Assembly (NCBI RefSeq): GCF_029964055.1
Contig: NZ_CP124836.1
Span: 496,001-560,000 of the forward strand
Direction of reading: 5' to 3'
Source of the DNA: Arthrobacter sp. EM1
GTDB taxonomy: Bacteria; Actinomycetota; Actinomycetes; Actinomycetales; Micrococcaceae
Length of the DNA: 64,000 bases
In this document: positions 43,480-52,328 of the stretch, one piece after another
Numbering within the stretch: position 1 is the stretch's first letter
How the letters are laid out: every line of letters starts with the position of its first letter
Made by a program: the position numbers and the translations under genes
Notes under the pieces: generated by a model
What the model saw: the letters and a program-made list of their open reading frames with translations, nothing else
Databases searched by the model: none
Told to the model about the DNA's origin: nothing

Positions 43480-43690
43480 CGGAACTCCGTCTTGAAGTGG
43501 TGCAGGTGCCCGTTTCCGATGTGGACCGGGCCAAGGCCTTTTACACGGACCACTTCGGTTTTCACTTGGACCATTGGGGCCCCATTGAGGCGTGCATCGC
43601 CAGCAGGGTCAGCTGGATTTCCCCACCATACCGATGTGAGCTGCCAAACGTGGGGAGATTCAGCGGGCGGCAGCTGCATCACCGGCGAGT
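43480..43690 (+). pseudogene. Broken paralogue of the VOC gene at 47723
   Basis: ELRLEVVQVPVSDVDRAKAFY is identical at protein level to the start of the intact VOC protein encoded at 47723-48100, and the DNA is nearly identical over about 70 bases. Similarity decays after HFGFHLDHWG and the frame is lost; the start ATG is also replaced by an ACG codon. Confidence 0.75.
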
Positions 43691-43773
43691 GGCCGGCTCG
43701 GGACGCCTGCGGTCATCGGTCCGTCCCGGAATGCCGGAGACTGGAAGCCTCAACCAGTAAAGGCGGAACCCCC

Positions 43774-44046
43774 TTGATCAATCTCCAACAGGACGTAGAC
43801 GGCTTCATTCGGATGCCGCGGCACTTCCCGGACAGCGTCGCCATCACCATCACGTTTGCGGACGGCACCGCTGAGGCGTTCTCCGGGGCGCAGTTGAACC
43901 AGGCCTATGACGCTGCTTTGGCTGACTATCGGGCCAAGAACAACCTGGACGCCAAGGGCTTCTCGCGGGCGCCCCGGACCAAAACGAACACCGGGAACAA
44001 GATTGAGTTCGTGCCCGTCCGGCCCGGCATGGGCTCCGCACAATAA
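43774..44046 (+). CDS. Small hypothetical protein
   Basis: This 90-residue ORF has a TTG start eight bases after AAAGGCGG. Its first half is beta-rich (SVAITITFADGTAEAFSGAQ) and it ends in a basic Lys/Arg-rich tail with TKTNTGNKIEFVPVRPG. Family not recognised. The start is uncertain; an ATG at 43813 is the alternative. Confidence 0.45.
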   Translation: MINLQQDVDGFIRMPRHFPDSVAITITFADGTAEAFSGAQLNQAYDAALADYRAKNNLDAKGFSRAPRTKTNTGNKIEFVPVRPGMGSAQ

Positions 44047-44307
44047 AACAGCGCTCAGCCGAACAAGTACGTCCCCGCGCACCGCGACCATCGTGGCCAC
44101 GCCCCGCTCGGGGCCTGCGATGCCCCGGACGCCCATCCGGTCGGGTTGACTGTGGACCTACCCGTCAGGTGCGGGCCGGCATGGAAGTGGGACCACTGTG
44201 GGAGGTGCAACCATCGCAGAACCTGCGGCCCGCATTCGTAACGCGGGTATGACAGGAAGCGAACCGTCGCCGGCGCACCCCTGAGGGTAGGAGCGCGGGG
44301 AAGCGGG

Positions 44308-44750
44308 CTAGCGGGTCCGTTCCTCGAGCAGCTCCAGCACATGCGGGTACTCGCTGCCGGTGGCCCGTGTTATGCCGAGCTCACACGTCCGGTTGCAGGA
44401 TGCGTGTGCCGTGGCGCCCGTCGCAGCCACCTTGGCTGCCTGCTTCCGGGTGGCCGACGCTGTCAGCTCCGGGTGCAGCATGCCGCGGTCACCGGCGAAA
44501 GCGCAGCAGCCCCAAGCCTCCGGGACCTCCACACCCGTCCGGCTACGGCCCCGGCCACGGCGGTCAGTGCCGGGCCCAGGCGCAGCCTGGTCCAGGAACA
44601 CGTGGGATGCAGGGCCCGGGATTCCAGTTTCTGGTAGTGCGGCAGCTGGGGCAGGATCCGCTCGGCCGCGAACGCGACGGCGTCGAGCACGCGGGGAGCT
44701 GGTTTGACGCGGACACCAGCATCTCCTTCGATCGCGTGACGGGAGCCACC
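44308..44750 (-). pseudogene. Remnant of an FAD/Fe-S D-lactate (glycolate) dehydrogenase
   Basis: Two frames together encode the C-terminal Fe-S domain of these oxidases: VLDAVAFAAERILPQLPHYQ, then ALHPTCS in one frame, and EAWGCCAFAGDRGMLHPELT, then HASCNRTCELGITRATG in another. The switch near 44540-44560 is a frameshift and everything N-terminal of the visible part is missing. Confidence 0.75.
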
Positions 44751-44891
44751 CCGGCCTAGGGCGGTTCCCGGGTACTTTGCGCCGGAGGTTATCACCACGT
44801 GATAATCCGTCTTGGCTTGGCGGCCGCAGCCAGACAGACTATTGGGGTACCGCACTGTAATCGTGCCCCCGAGCCGGAAGGCAAAAAGCGA

Positions 44892-45212
44892 ATGATCTTC
44901 ATCGTCGTCAAATTCAAGGTCAAGCCCGACTGGACCGACCGCTGGCTGGACCTGACCCGCGACTTTACCGATGCCACCCGCCAGGAACCCGGCAACCTCT
45001 GGTTCGACTGGTCCCGCAGCGTGGAAGACCCGAACGAGTTCATTCTCGTCGAGGCGTTTAAGGACGACGCCGCGGGGGAGCACGTCAACAGTGCGCACTT
45101 CACCAAGGCCATGGCGGACATGCCGCAGGCCCTGATGGAGACCCCGGAAATCATCAGCGAGAAGATCGAATCCAACGGCTGGGGCCGGATGGGCGAACTC
45201 ACCGTCAACTAG
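44892..45212 (+). CDS. ABM-family putative monooxygenase
   Basis: The 106-residue protein has the dimeric alpha-beta barrel pattern of antibiotic-biosynthesis-monooxygenase-like proteins (FIVVKFKVKPDWTDRWLDLTRDFT..TRQEPGNLWFDWSRSVEDPNEFILVEAFKDDAAGEHVNSAHF). Such proteins oxidise quinones or scavenge small reactive compounds without a cofactor. ATG 44892 fits the domain start. Confidence 0.85.
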   Translation: MIFIVVKFKVKPDWTDRWLDLTRDFTDATRQEPGNLWFDWSRSVEDPNEFILVEAFKDDAAGEHVNSAHFTKAMADMPQALMETPEIISEKIESNGWGRMGELTVN

Positions 45213-45233
45213 CCGGCGTCCACGCCCGCGGGA

Positions 45234-46118
45234 TCAGCCCGCATGGGCTGGCCGAAAGGTGGTTCCGCCGTCTGTGGAGCGAACCAGGCCGGCAGAGGTG
45301 GCGGCCCAGACCTGGAGGGTCCCGTCCGCTGCAGTGGCTGCGGCAACGGCGTGGACCTGGCCGGTGGGTGTTCCCCGCTGCTGCCAGGAAACACCTTCGT
45401 CGGGGGAGTAGTACACAGTCCCGCCAGGGGCGACGCCGACTGCCTCACCGGTGTTGGCGAACGCGGCGAACTGGATCACCGGGGCCGTGGTGCCCGCCGT
45501 CCAGGTGCTCCCGCCGTCGGTGGAACGCTGGATACCTTCTTCTGTGGTGGCCAAAACAGTGTCGCTATTGGGATTGCCGGCGAGGGCAAACGGACTAAAG
45601 TCTGCGCCGACGGTCTGCCACGCAATGCCATCGGTGCTGGTCCGAAGCGTCCCGTCATAGGCGACAATTCCGGACTTCGTGGCGGCCAGGGCATGGAAGT
45701 CTGACTCATTCTGTCGCGAGAGTTGCTGCCACGTCCTGCCGCCGTCCGTGGTCTTGATCAGGCCGAGCGGGCTGGGCAGGTCCGAGCCGGCTTCCGGGTG
45801 CCCGGAGGCGTAAAACACGCCCGGGTCTGAGGCCTTGGTGTAACCCATCAGGTCATGCGAGGGTCCAATCTTCGCGGCAGGAATGTTGGAGACGTCGAAC
45901 AGGCCATCATGTGTGGCCAGCAACACTTGGCCGGTGTCGCCGTCGACGCTCAGGCCATGAACGTGCGCGTCCGGAAGCCCGGATGCGGCACCGCTGGCAG
46001 CGGACCGCGGCGCGTCGGGCGGGGTGGACGTGCAGGCGGTCAGAACAAGGATCACGGTTGCTGCCGCGACTGTGGCGGCGGACGTCCGGATACGGGCGAG
46101 GGAGGGGGTGGTCATCAA
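45234..46118 (-). CDS. F510_1955-like lipoprotein with BNR/beta-propeller repeats
   Basis: The 294-residue protein has a lipobox (LVLTACTS, Cys about 29) and repeated Asp-box motifs (TTDGGRTW, STDGGSTW, SPDEGVSW, STDGGTTF), marking a surface-exposed beta-propeller. It starts mature sequence with DAHVHGLSVDGDTGQVLLATHDGLF. It is the third gene of a CsoR-operator-linked set with DUF305 and DUF6153 proteins, so a role in copper handling at the membrane is likely. Confidence 0.78.
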   Translation of the reverse strand: MMTTPSLARIRTSAATVAAATVILVLTACTSTPPDAPRSAASGAASGLPDAHVHGLSVDGDTGQVLLATHDGLFDVSNIPAAKIGPSHDLMGYTKASDPGVFYASGHPEAGSDLPSPLGLIKTTDGGRTWQQLSRQNESDFHALAATKSGIVAYDGTLRTSTDGIAWQTVGADFSPFALAGNPNSDTVLATTEEGIQRSTDGGSTWTAGTTAPVIQFAAFANTGEAVGVAPGGTVYYSPDEGVSWQQRGTPTGQVHAVAAATAADGTLQVWAATSAGLVRSTDGGTTFRPAHAG

Positions 46119-46201
46119 AAAAACTCCAGTCAGCAGGAACTCAAGAGTGGGCGGACGGCGACGCCGGTCCTTGGCAGGGGGCCGACGCCGCCGGATCCTG
46201 C

Positions 46202-46840
46202 TTAGATGCCGCCCAGCAGGGACTGCATCTCCTGGATCTCTGCCTCCTGGGACGAGGCGATGTTCTTGCCCAGGGCCAGCGCGTCAGGGTTTTGGCCCTC
46301 CGCCATCTGAGTTTTGGCCATTGCCACGGCTCCCTCATGGTGGGCGATCATCTGCGTCAGGAACAGCCGGGCTGCCTCAGATCCCTGCGCGGCCTTGAGC
46401 TTGTCCAGCTCTTCTCCACTCATCATGCCAGTCATGCTGTGTCCTGCGGCCATCTCCGAGGGTTCGTTCCACGCCGACAACCAGCCGGTCATCGTGCTGA
46501 TCTCCGGGGCCTGCGCCGCCTTGATTTTGGTGGCCAAGGCAGTGACCCGAGGGTCGATGTCCTGCTTGCCGAGGATGATGTCACTCATCTCCACGGCCTG
46601 GCTGTGATGCGGGATCATGCCTTGGACAAACATGGTGTCTTCCGCGTTATGAGCCGCGGTGTCCATCGGGGCCGCGCTGCCCGGCATATCGGACGCGCTG
46701 TGGCTCATCTCCGGCATGGTGCTTCCGGCAGTTCCGGAACCGGAAGTTCCGGAACCGGAAGTCCCGGAACCGGAAGCGCAACCTGCCAGGGCCACTGTGG
46801 TTGCAACCAGGGCAGCGGAAAGTGTCAGTGATTTTTTCAT
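46202..46840 (-). CDS. DUF305 lipoprotein
   Basis: The 212-residue protein has a lipobox ALAGC (Cys21), a Gly/Ser/Thr repeat linker, and two DUF305 halves, each with a His-His pair in FVQGMIPHHSQAVEM and FLTQMIAHHEGAVAM, plus Met-rich stretches. These are typical copper-binding features of ferritin-like DUF305 proteins. It lies between the DUF6153 gene and the BNR lipoprotein gene. Confidence 0.88.
   Translation of the reverse strand: MKKSLTLSAALVATTVALAGCASGSGTSGSGTSGSGTAGSTMPEMSHSASDMPGSAAPMDTAAHNAEDTMFVQGMIPHHSQAVEMSDIILGKQDIDPRVTALATKIKAAQAPEISTMTGWLSAWNEPSEMAAGHSMTGMMSGEELDKLKAAQGSEAARLFLTQMIAHHEGAVAMAKTQMAEGQNPDALALGKNIASSQEAEIQEMQSLLGGI
46731..46775 (-). repeat. Three tandem 15-base repeats in the DUF305 linker
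   Basis: Units at 46731-46745, 46746-46760 and 46761-46775 (GTTCCGGAACCGGAA, the third with one change) encode Gly-Ser-Gly-Thr-Ser steps of the lipoprotein linker. Copy number may vary between strains. Confidence 0.8.
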
Positions 46841-46973
46841 GGGAATTGGGGTCCTTCAAGATCGTTGTGGGAACAACGCTGGGCGGAACAGTCGCCGGCC
46901 AGCAGTACAGGCCCGATCAAGGGGCCTACGGCAAAGGGGTCCGCGCCGGTGAAGCAGTCGCGGGGTAGTGCCT

Positions 46974-47468
46974 TTACGTCCGGCTGATGCAGAGGTCCCC
47001 GGGCGAAGGAGCCCCGGGCAGATACACGTGGCGGCAGGCGGACCCCTGGTACGGTGGGCCGGCGTCGCCGAAGACGGTGGTGCCCGGCAGCGGGGCCGCG
47101 AGCGAGGCCTGGCCCGGCAGCGGAATACAAGCCGGGTCCATACCCGACATTTCGGCGCACCCGCCCGGTCCGAAGCAGGAGGCCTCCTGGCAGCCTGAGT
47201 CGTGACCAGCCGCGGTGAGGGATGCGGCCATGTGCGACGGCGGCTGTTCCGCGCTCGGTGTCGCGCCGGCGTCGTGGCCGGTATGGCTCCCCGCCGGTGT
47301 TGGGGCTGAACGGAGTTCCGCGGTGTGGGTGGAGTCGGATGCGGCCATGGAGTGGGGGCCAGTCATAAGGTGCATCCCGAAGATCCCGGCCAGGAGGGCC
47401 AGCAGGCCCGCCATCATGCCTGCGCGCCGAAGGAAGCCCGAAGTTCGGCCTAGCAATGCGGTGAACAT
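46974..47468 (-). CDS. DUF6153-like membrane protein, His/Met-rich
   Basis: The 164-residue protein has one N-terminal hydrophobic segment (MMAGLLALLAGIFGMHLM), then a His/Met/Cys-rich outer region (SHTGHDAGATP, CQEASCFGPGGCAEM), matching DUF6153 proteins that accompany DUF305 genes. It is probably exported and copper-binding. It is the first gene after the CsoR-type operator. Confidence 0.7.
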   Translation of the reverse strand: MFTALLGRTSGFLRRAGMMAGLLALLAGIFGMHLMTGPHSMAASDSTHTAELRSAPTPAGSHTGHDAGATPSAEQPPSHMAASLTAAGHDSGCQEASCFGPGGCAEMSGMDPACIPLPGQASLAAPLPGTTVFGDAGPPYQGSACRHVYLPGAPSPGDLCISRT

Positions 47469-47562
47469 AGGGATTCCTCCTTCCGGTCCGAATCGCGGTT
47501 ATGTACTACTGCAACAACACCGAAGCAGCGCCGGTCAGCAGCGCCGGTCACGCCCCACGATG

Positions 47563-47579
47563 ATACCCCGGCGGGGTAT
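47563..47579. promoter_or_regulatory. CsoR-type copper operator
   Basis: ATACCCCGGCGGGGTAT is a perfect 7-base inverted repeat around GGC, matching the A/T-flanked C4/G4 palindrome bound by the copper-responsive repressor CsoR. It lies 95 bases upstream of the DUF6153 gene. The csoR gene is not in the window. Confidence 0.78.
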
Positions 47580-47722
47580 GGCTCGGCAATCGGCGGTGCC
47601 GTGCCGGGCGCGGAGCGTGGACGCTTTGCCTGGGTGCCTTGGCGTGGGCGCGAAGCACGGTTGCCATCGGCACGCGGTATCGCTTCGGGCCCGGCAGGCT
47701 CTGCTCACGTAAGGTGGCGCTT

Positions 47723-48100
47723 ATGGAACTCCGTCTTGAAGTGGTGCAGGTGCCCGTGTCCGACGTGGACCGGGCCAAGGCCTTCTATGTTGACCAGCTT
47801 GGCTTCGGCCTGGACCACGATGTTGAGCACATCCCGGGAATGCGGGTGGTGCAATTGACCCCGCCGGGTTCGTCCTGCTCCATTGTGATCGGCACCGGCA
47901 TGACCGGTATGGGCCCGGGCAGCCTTGAGGGCCTCCAGCTCACGGTGCCGGACATGGCGGCGACCCGCACCGAACTGCTCCGCCGCGGAGCCCCCGTCAG
48001 TGAAGTCCAGGACCTGGGCGGATTCGCGTTCGCCTATTTCAGCGACCCGGACGGAAACCGCTGGGTGATCCAGGAAATCCGGCCCCAACACGGCGCCTAG
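47723..48100 (+). CDS. VOC-family protein
   Basis: The 125-residue protein has the two-repeat VOC fold (ELRLEVVQVPVSDVDRAKAFYVDQLGFGLDHDVE and LQLTVPDMAATRTELLRRGAPVSEV..FAYFSDPDGNRWVIQEI). It is the intact counterpart of the fragment at 43480-43690. Related proteins are annotated as glyoxalase-like; substrate unknown. Confidence 0.9.
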   Translation: MELRLEVVQVPVSDVDRAKAFYVDQLGFGLDHDVEHIPGMRVVQLTPPGSSCSIVIGTGMTGMGPGSLEGLQLTVPDMAATRTELLRRGAPVSEVQDLGGFAFAYFSDPDGNRWVIQEIRPQHGA

Positions 48101-48174
48101 CAGCCCGCCGCGCCCGTCGCCGGAGCGCGGTATGCCCCGGCGGGTGTGGAGGGTGCCCAGTCTGCCCGCGAGCC

Positions 48175-49476
48175 TCAGCGCGCCGCGATGTGCTCCGCGA
48201 TGAAGGCGGCGTCCCGGCCCACGCCGGAGAGCAGCGCCGAACCATGCCCGGTGAGCCAGGGCAGCCCCACCGCATACAGTCCGGGGTACTCAGTGACACC
48301 GCGGTGGTGCCGCGGATAGCCCCACTCATCCAGGACAGGGAGATCCAGAATACTGAGGTCCAGCCGGTACCCGGTGGCCCACAGCACACTCGTGATGCCC
48401 TCGGCGGCGAGGTTGAGCCGGCTGTGGGCGGGAGGGAGCCAGTCATCGGCGGCCCGGGGTTCGGCGGCGGGCGCCTGGATTCGGGCCGCCGTGATGTAGG
48501 CGTCGATCATCGGCTGGAACCGCTGGCCGAATGCTGCCTCCACCTGCGCCAGGCGCTCGGCAAGGTCATCGCTGACGACGAGGTCGCCGTCGTCTACTCC
48601 TTCCAGATGCCCGTGCAGTCGGACCCCGCGCCGGCCCAGTTCACGCAGGTGCAGGTCGTGGCCGCCGTCGACTCCCGAGACCAGCGGATTGCACGCAAAC
48701 CTGGCCTTCGGGGAGGGCAGTTGCTCCACCTGGAGACCGTTCAGGCCGACGTCGGGGCCGTGCCGGGCCAGCTCCATCAGCCAGCGGATCACGTCCTGGC
48801 CGCGGTACCGGCGCGGCGCCTCCGGGCAGGTGGACACGGCAAGATGGACCAGCCGGCCGGCGGCCAGCAGCTCCTCGGCGATTTGTCCGCCGGACTGCCC
48901 GGTCCCAACGATCAGCACCGCGCCGGCGGGCAGCTGCTGCGGATTCCGGTACTGATCGGTGTGAAGCTGCCGGACGTGCCCGGGGATGTCCTTGGCCAGT
49001 GCCGGGATTCGGGGGACCTGGTAGGCGCCGGTGGCCAGCACAACGTTCTCAGCCCGCCACGGCCCGGCGCTGGTCTCCACGTGGAAGCCGCCGCGATCGG
49101 GCGCGATGCGGGTAACGGCGGTGCCGGTGCGGACCGGAACGCCGGCGGCCTGCGCGTAACGCCGGAGGTACCCGATCACCTCGTCCCGGGGCAGGAACGC
49201 CTCCGGATGAGGGCCCCCGTACGGCATTCCCGGCAGGTCCACCGAAAAATTCGGCGTATTCAGGAAAAATCCGTCCCACCGGTCCTGCCAGGCGCCGCCT
49301 AGTTCCGCGCGCTGCTCCAGCAGTTGATGCCCGACGCCGGCCCGGCCCAGGCAGTAGCTGATGGCCAGCCCCGCCTGCCCGCCGCCGACCACCAGGGTAT
49401 TTACATTGCGGTTCGGCTCCCCGGCAGTCGCGGTCGCGATATCTGCGGCCTGGACCGGCACGGCCTGGACCGGCAC
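48175..49476 (-). CDS. Flavin-dependent monooxygenase-like protein
   Basis: The 433-residue protein has a GxGxxG-type FAD site near its start (TLVVGGGQAGLAISYCLGRAG) and an NADPH site in the middle (VLIVGTGQSGGQIAEELLAAG). SVLWATGYRLDLSI and the C-terminal VGLPWLTGHGSALLSGVG complete the layout of CzcO/FMO-like oxidoreductases. GTG 49476, 15 bases after the upstream gene's stop, is the likely start; the longer ORF runs inside that gene. Confidence 0.82.
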   Translation of the reverse strand: MPVQAVPVQAADIATATAGEPNRNVNTLVVGGGQAGLAISYCLGRAGVGHQLLEQRAELGGAWQDRWDGFFLNTPNFSVDLPGMPYGGPHPEAFLPRDEVIGYLRRYAQAAGVPVRTGTAVTRIAPDRGGFHVETSAGPWRAENVVLATGAYQVPRIPALAKDIPGHVRQLHTDQYRNPQQLPAGAVLIVGTGQSGGQIAEELLAAGRLVHLAVSTCPEAPRRYRGQDVIRWLMELARHGPDVGLNGLQVEQLPSPKARFACNPLVSGVDGGHDLHLRELGRRGVRLHGHLEGVDDGDLVVSDDLAERLAQVEAAFGQRFQPMIDAYITAARIQAPAAEPRAADDWLPPAHSRLNLAAEGITSVLWATGYRLDLSILDLPVLDEWGYPRHHRGVTEYPGLYAVGLPWLTGHGSALLSGVGRDAAFIAEHIAAR

Positions 49477-49490
49477 GGCAGTTCCGCCGC

Positions 49491-49856
49491 CTAGTTCCGG
49501 GCCCGCGGGGGCTTTGGCGGTTTCGGCGGCAACCCGGAGACGTGGGAATATGCCTTCGCCACCCACACTCCGGTGCTGTCGCCGTCGTCCTGCCAAGCTT
49601 CGGGCAAGCCGCTGTAGTCACGCATCGGCCGTTCCGGGGGTCCGTAGGGCACTGTGCGCTGGTTCGCCTCGAGTTCGGCGCGGTCGGGCGCTGACAGCTT
49701 TACGCCCAGGACCGGGCCGAACAACCCCGCGAACATGTTGCCGTTGACGAATGCGCCCAGGTTCCCGAACATGGGCCGCACCACGACGTCGGGGTGCGGC
49801 GGCAGCACGGAGCGGAAGCGCTCCTTGTCATTCTCGGACGGTTTGGGCATCTGCAT
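49491..49856 (-). CDS. TfoX N-terminal domain protein
   Basis: The 121-residue protein matches the TfoX_N domain (VVVRPMFGNLGAFVNGNMFAGLFGPVLGVKLSAPDRAELEANQ, with the conserved MFGG-like motif) and a Pro/Lys-rich C-terminal tail. It probably shares an operon with the downstream flavoprotein. The domain occurs in competence regulators and in stand-alone proteins of unknown role. Confidence 0.82.
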   Translation of the reverse strand: MQMPKPSENDKERFRSVLPPHPDVVVRPMFGNLGAFVNGNMFAGLFGPVLGVKLSAPDRAELEANQRTVPYGPPERPMRDYSGLPEAWQDDGDSTGVWVAKAYSHVSGLPPKPPKPPRARN

Positions 49857-50170
49857 GTGAACTCCCGGTCGCCTCGGGCTCCACGTTTCAGGCGGGACGT
49901 CCCTGCAGGATATGCCCGTTCCGGAACGCGGTCGAGGCCTCCGGGCAAGGTCGGGGCCACCTTCCCGGGACGTGCTGTTGGCCGTGGTGGTAATCCGTCG
50001 CGGAAATCTCCTGTAAGGTTGTTCTTGTTGTTGTGTTTATGCAGTTCGTAGTTCAGGCAGTACGCAAGGTTGTAAGACCTTGTTCTTCTGAAGCAGCGGT
50101 TTTGAGCACCCCACACAGGAGGACCCGAAAGTCGGGACTTTTCCTCCACCTTCACGAAGGACAAAAAATA

Positions 50171-50374
50171 ATGGCTACTGGTACCGTCAAATGGTTTAAC
50201 GCTGAAAAGGGCTTCGGCTTCATTTCCCCCGATGACTCCTCACAGGACGTCTTCGCACACTACTCCGCGATCGCCTCTTCCGGCTTCCGCTCCCTCGAAG
50301 AGAACCAGAAGGTCTCCTTCGAAACCGAGCAGGGCCCCAAGGGTCCCCAGGCCGTAAACATCCAGGCTCTCTAA
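50171..50374 (+). CDS. Cold-shock protein CspA family
   Basis: The 67-residue single cold-shock domain has the RNA-binding motifs KGFGFI and DVFAHYSAI. It acts as an RNA chaperone. A leader of roughly 130-170 bases precedes it, with a CAAGGT/ACCTTG hairpin near 50067-50084, in keeping with post-transcriptional control of csp mRNAs. A terminator follows 50 bases later. Confidence 0.95.
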   Translation: MATGTVKWFNAEKGFGFISPDDSSQDVFAHYSAIASSGFRSLEENQKVSFETEQGPKGPQAVNIQAL

Positions 50375-50424
50375 GACTTAGCTTTTAGCTAACTCTTCAC
50401 GAGTCCGGAACCGTAAGGTTTCTA

Positions 50425-50455
50425 GCAGGGTCCGTCATTGACGGGCCCTGCTTTT
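50425..50455 (+). terminator. Rho-independent terminator of the csp gene
   Basis: GCAGGGTCCGT (50425-50435) pairs with ACGGGCCCTGC (50441-50451, one G-T pair), followed by TTTTG. Confidence 0.85.
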
Positions 50456-50477
50456 GTTTAACCCGGGTGTGCCGCAT

Positions 50478-50543
50478 CCCAACTGACTCGCAGCAGGTGT
50501 CGTTTTGAGCCCCCAAAACGACACCTGCTGCGAGTCAGTTGGG
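50478..50543. repeat. Perfect 30-base inverted repeat
   Basis: Arms 50478-50507 and 50514-50543 are exact complements with a 6-base interior. The motif begins CCCAACTGACTCGCAGCAGG and each arm contains AACGACACCTGCTGCGAGTC or its complement. It lies directly after the csp terminator and before the convergent SDR gene, so it could serve as a bidirectional terminator or be a dispersed palindromic repeat. Confidence 0.85.
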
Positions 50544-50658
50544 GGCCACCGGGGGAGCGGACTGCCGCCGTCAAAAACGGGCCCTCCCGCCGCAGCTTAG
50601 CGCTGCAGGGAAGGGCCCGTCCGGGTGTATCCGCTCCAGGCTACGGCTACGGCGTCGG

Positions 50659-51552
50659 CTACGGCGTCGGCAGTCCGCCGTTGACGTTCAGGGTTTCACC
50701 GATCACATAGCTGGACTCAGCCGAGGCGAGGAACACATACGCCGGGGCCAGCTCGGCCGGCTGGCCGGCGCGGCCCAGCGGGGTTTCCTTGCCGAACTCC
50801 GGCAGATCCTCGGTGAGCTGCCCGCCGCTGGGCTGCAACGGCGTCCAGATCGGCCCCGGCGCCACGGCGTTGACCCGGATGCCCTGGGGTGCGAGCTGCT
50901 GGGCCAGGCCCTTGGTGAAGTTGTTGATCGCAGCCTTGGTGGAGGCATAGTCCACCAGGGTCTCCGAGGGGCTGTAGGCCTGGATCGAGGTGGTGTTGAT
51001 GATGCTCGATCCGGCCGGCAGGTGCGGCAGGGCCTCTTTGGTCAGCCAGAACATGGCATAGACATTCGTTTTGTAGGTGTGGTCGAACTCGACATCGGTG
51101 ATGTCGCCGAGCGCCTTCTGCGCCACTTGCTTGCCGGCGTTGTTGACCAAGATGTCCAGGCCGCCGAGTTCCTGCACGGCAGTAGCCACCAGATCACGGC
51201 AGGTGGCGGAGTCCTTGAGGTCCCCCGGGACCTTGACCGCCTTGCGCCCTGCCTTTTCGACCAGCTCAGCGATCCGGCTGGCGTCTTCCTCCTCTTCGGG
51301 CAGGTAGGACATTACGACGTCGGCGCCTTCGCGGGCGAACGCGATGGCCGTGGCGGCGCCGATGCCGGAGTCCGCGCCGGTGATGAGCGCCTTGCGGCCC
51401 TCCAGCCGGCCGGTGCCGCGGTAGCTGTCCTCGCCGAGGTCGGCCTTAGGCGTCATCCGGGCGTCCAGGCCGGGTGCAGGCTGGCTCTGCTCGGGCGCAG
51501 TGAGCGTCTCGTAGGCTGTTACCGGGTTTTTGAAGGTGTACTGGTCAGTCAT
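50659..51552 (-). CDS. SDR-family oxidoreductase, general-stress type
   Basis: The 297-residue short-chain dehydrogenase has an about 50-residue N-terminal extension, the NAD(P) motif ITGADSGIGAAT, NNAG, and catalytic Ser-Tyr-Lys in TSIQAY...VDYASTKAAINNF. It resembles the YhdF/YdaD group of stress-induced SDRs with the N-terminal DLGEDSYRGTGRLEGRKALIT segment. Substrate unknown. Confidence 0.9.
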   Translation of the reverse strand: MTDQYTFKNPVTAYETLTAPEQSQPAPGLDARMTPKADLGEDSYRGTGRLEGRKALITGADSGIGAATAIAFAREGADVVMSYLPEEEEDASRIAELVEKAGRKAVKVPGDLKDSATCRDLVATAVQELGGLDILVNNAGKQVAQKALGDITDVEFDHTYKTNVYAMFWLTKEALPHLPAGSSIINTTSIQAYSPSETLVDYASTKAAINNFTKGLAQQLAPQGIRVNAVAPGPIWTPLQPSGGQLTEDLPEFGKETPLGRAGQPAELAPAYVFLASAESSYVIGETLNVNGGLPTP

Positions 51553-51732
51553 GATGCTCCTCCGGATGGCGGGTCCCAGCTGGGGTGTGTCCGCAGCTTG
51601 TCTCCTGGCGCGGACGCTTGCACGCCGCGCGCATGCTAAGCATGCTTAGCATCAACCCTAGCCAAGGCGTCGGTTCCGGCGCAACGCGCGCCCCGGCCAC
51701 GTCGCCCCGGGCCGCCGTCGGGAGCGACGGTC

Positions 51733-52155
51733 GTGCCGCTCCGGAAAAACAAAGGCCGGCACGTCCTGGCGTCGTCCGGCGGCAAGATGATCGACGGCGG
51801 CCGGCCCCGGTGGGACTGCCCCGCCGAGCCGACGGCTTCCCCGGCCGAGGAGTCCACCGCGTTGATAACGGATCTTGTGGTCCGCCGGCTGCTTGACGGA
51901 TCGACACCGCCGTGGGCACTGCGGGCCCGGATCATCGCGGACGTGCTGGCCGGGGCTGACCGGGGCGGGGTTCCGGGTAGAGGACGGCAGTCCGGTCCCG
52001 TGGACGTTCCCCGCCACCTCTATGCCAATGTCAGTTGGATGTTCGATAACCTGCAGCTGGAAGTTCCGGAACGCACGCTCAGTGGGTCGCCGTACATGAC
52101 CGACGGCGGCCCGAAGATCCTGCCGCAGGTCCAGCGGCTGCTCGTCGGCGAGTGA
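51733..52155 (+). CDS. Hypothetical ORF
   Basis: This 140-codon plus-strand frame between the SDR gene and the rRNA leader has a plausible helical middle (ITDLVVRRLLDGSTPPWALRARIIADVLAGAD) and a C-terminal part FDNLQLEVPERTLSGSPYMT. No family recognised and no strong ribosome site; the N-terminal part is composition-biased. It may be a decayed or spurious gene. Confidence 0.3.
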   Translation: MPLRKNKGRHVLASSGGKMIDGGRPRWDCPAEPTASPAEESTALITDLVVRRLLDGSTPPWALRARIIADVLAGADRGGVPGRGRQSGPVDVPRHLYANVSWMFDNLQLEVPERTLSGSPYMTDGGPKILPQVQRLLVGE

Positions 52156-52299
52156 GGCCCGCGCAGGTCCGCGGCGTGGTGTGACCCGGTACACAGGGGT
52201 GGATTTCCGGGCTGTGGGTGCTGGACGCGGCCGCAGGGGGCTTGGGTTGCCCGCCGTGGCGGGGTTTTTGGGGGTGTGGGGGTGGTGTGGGGGGTGGAT

Positions 52300-52328
52300 T
52301 TGTGTGGGGGTCTGGTGGCGTGTAGAGT
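52300..52328 (+). promoter_or_regulatory. Probable rrn promoter
   Basis: TTGTGT (52300-52305) and TAGAGT (52323-52328) are 17 bases apart, about 400 bases before the 16S gene. The intervening leader to 52730 holds no gene. It carries TGTTGTTTGAGAACT near 52552, a motif repeated before the 23S gene, typical of actinobacterial rRNA leaders involved in processing or antitermination. Confidence 0.55.

Noticed and set aside
43750..44136. Reverse frame with ATMVAVRGDVLVRLS resembling the end of phosphofructokinase
   Set aside because: Only about 15 residues of weak similarity; not enough to call a fragment.
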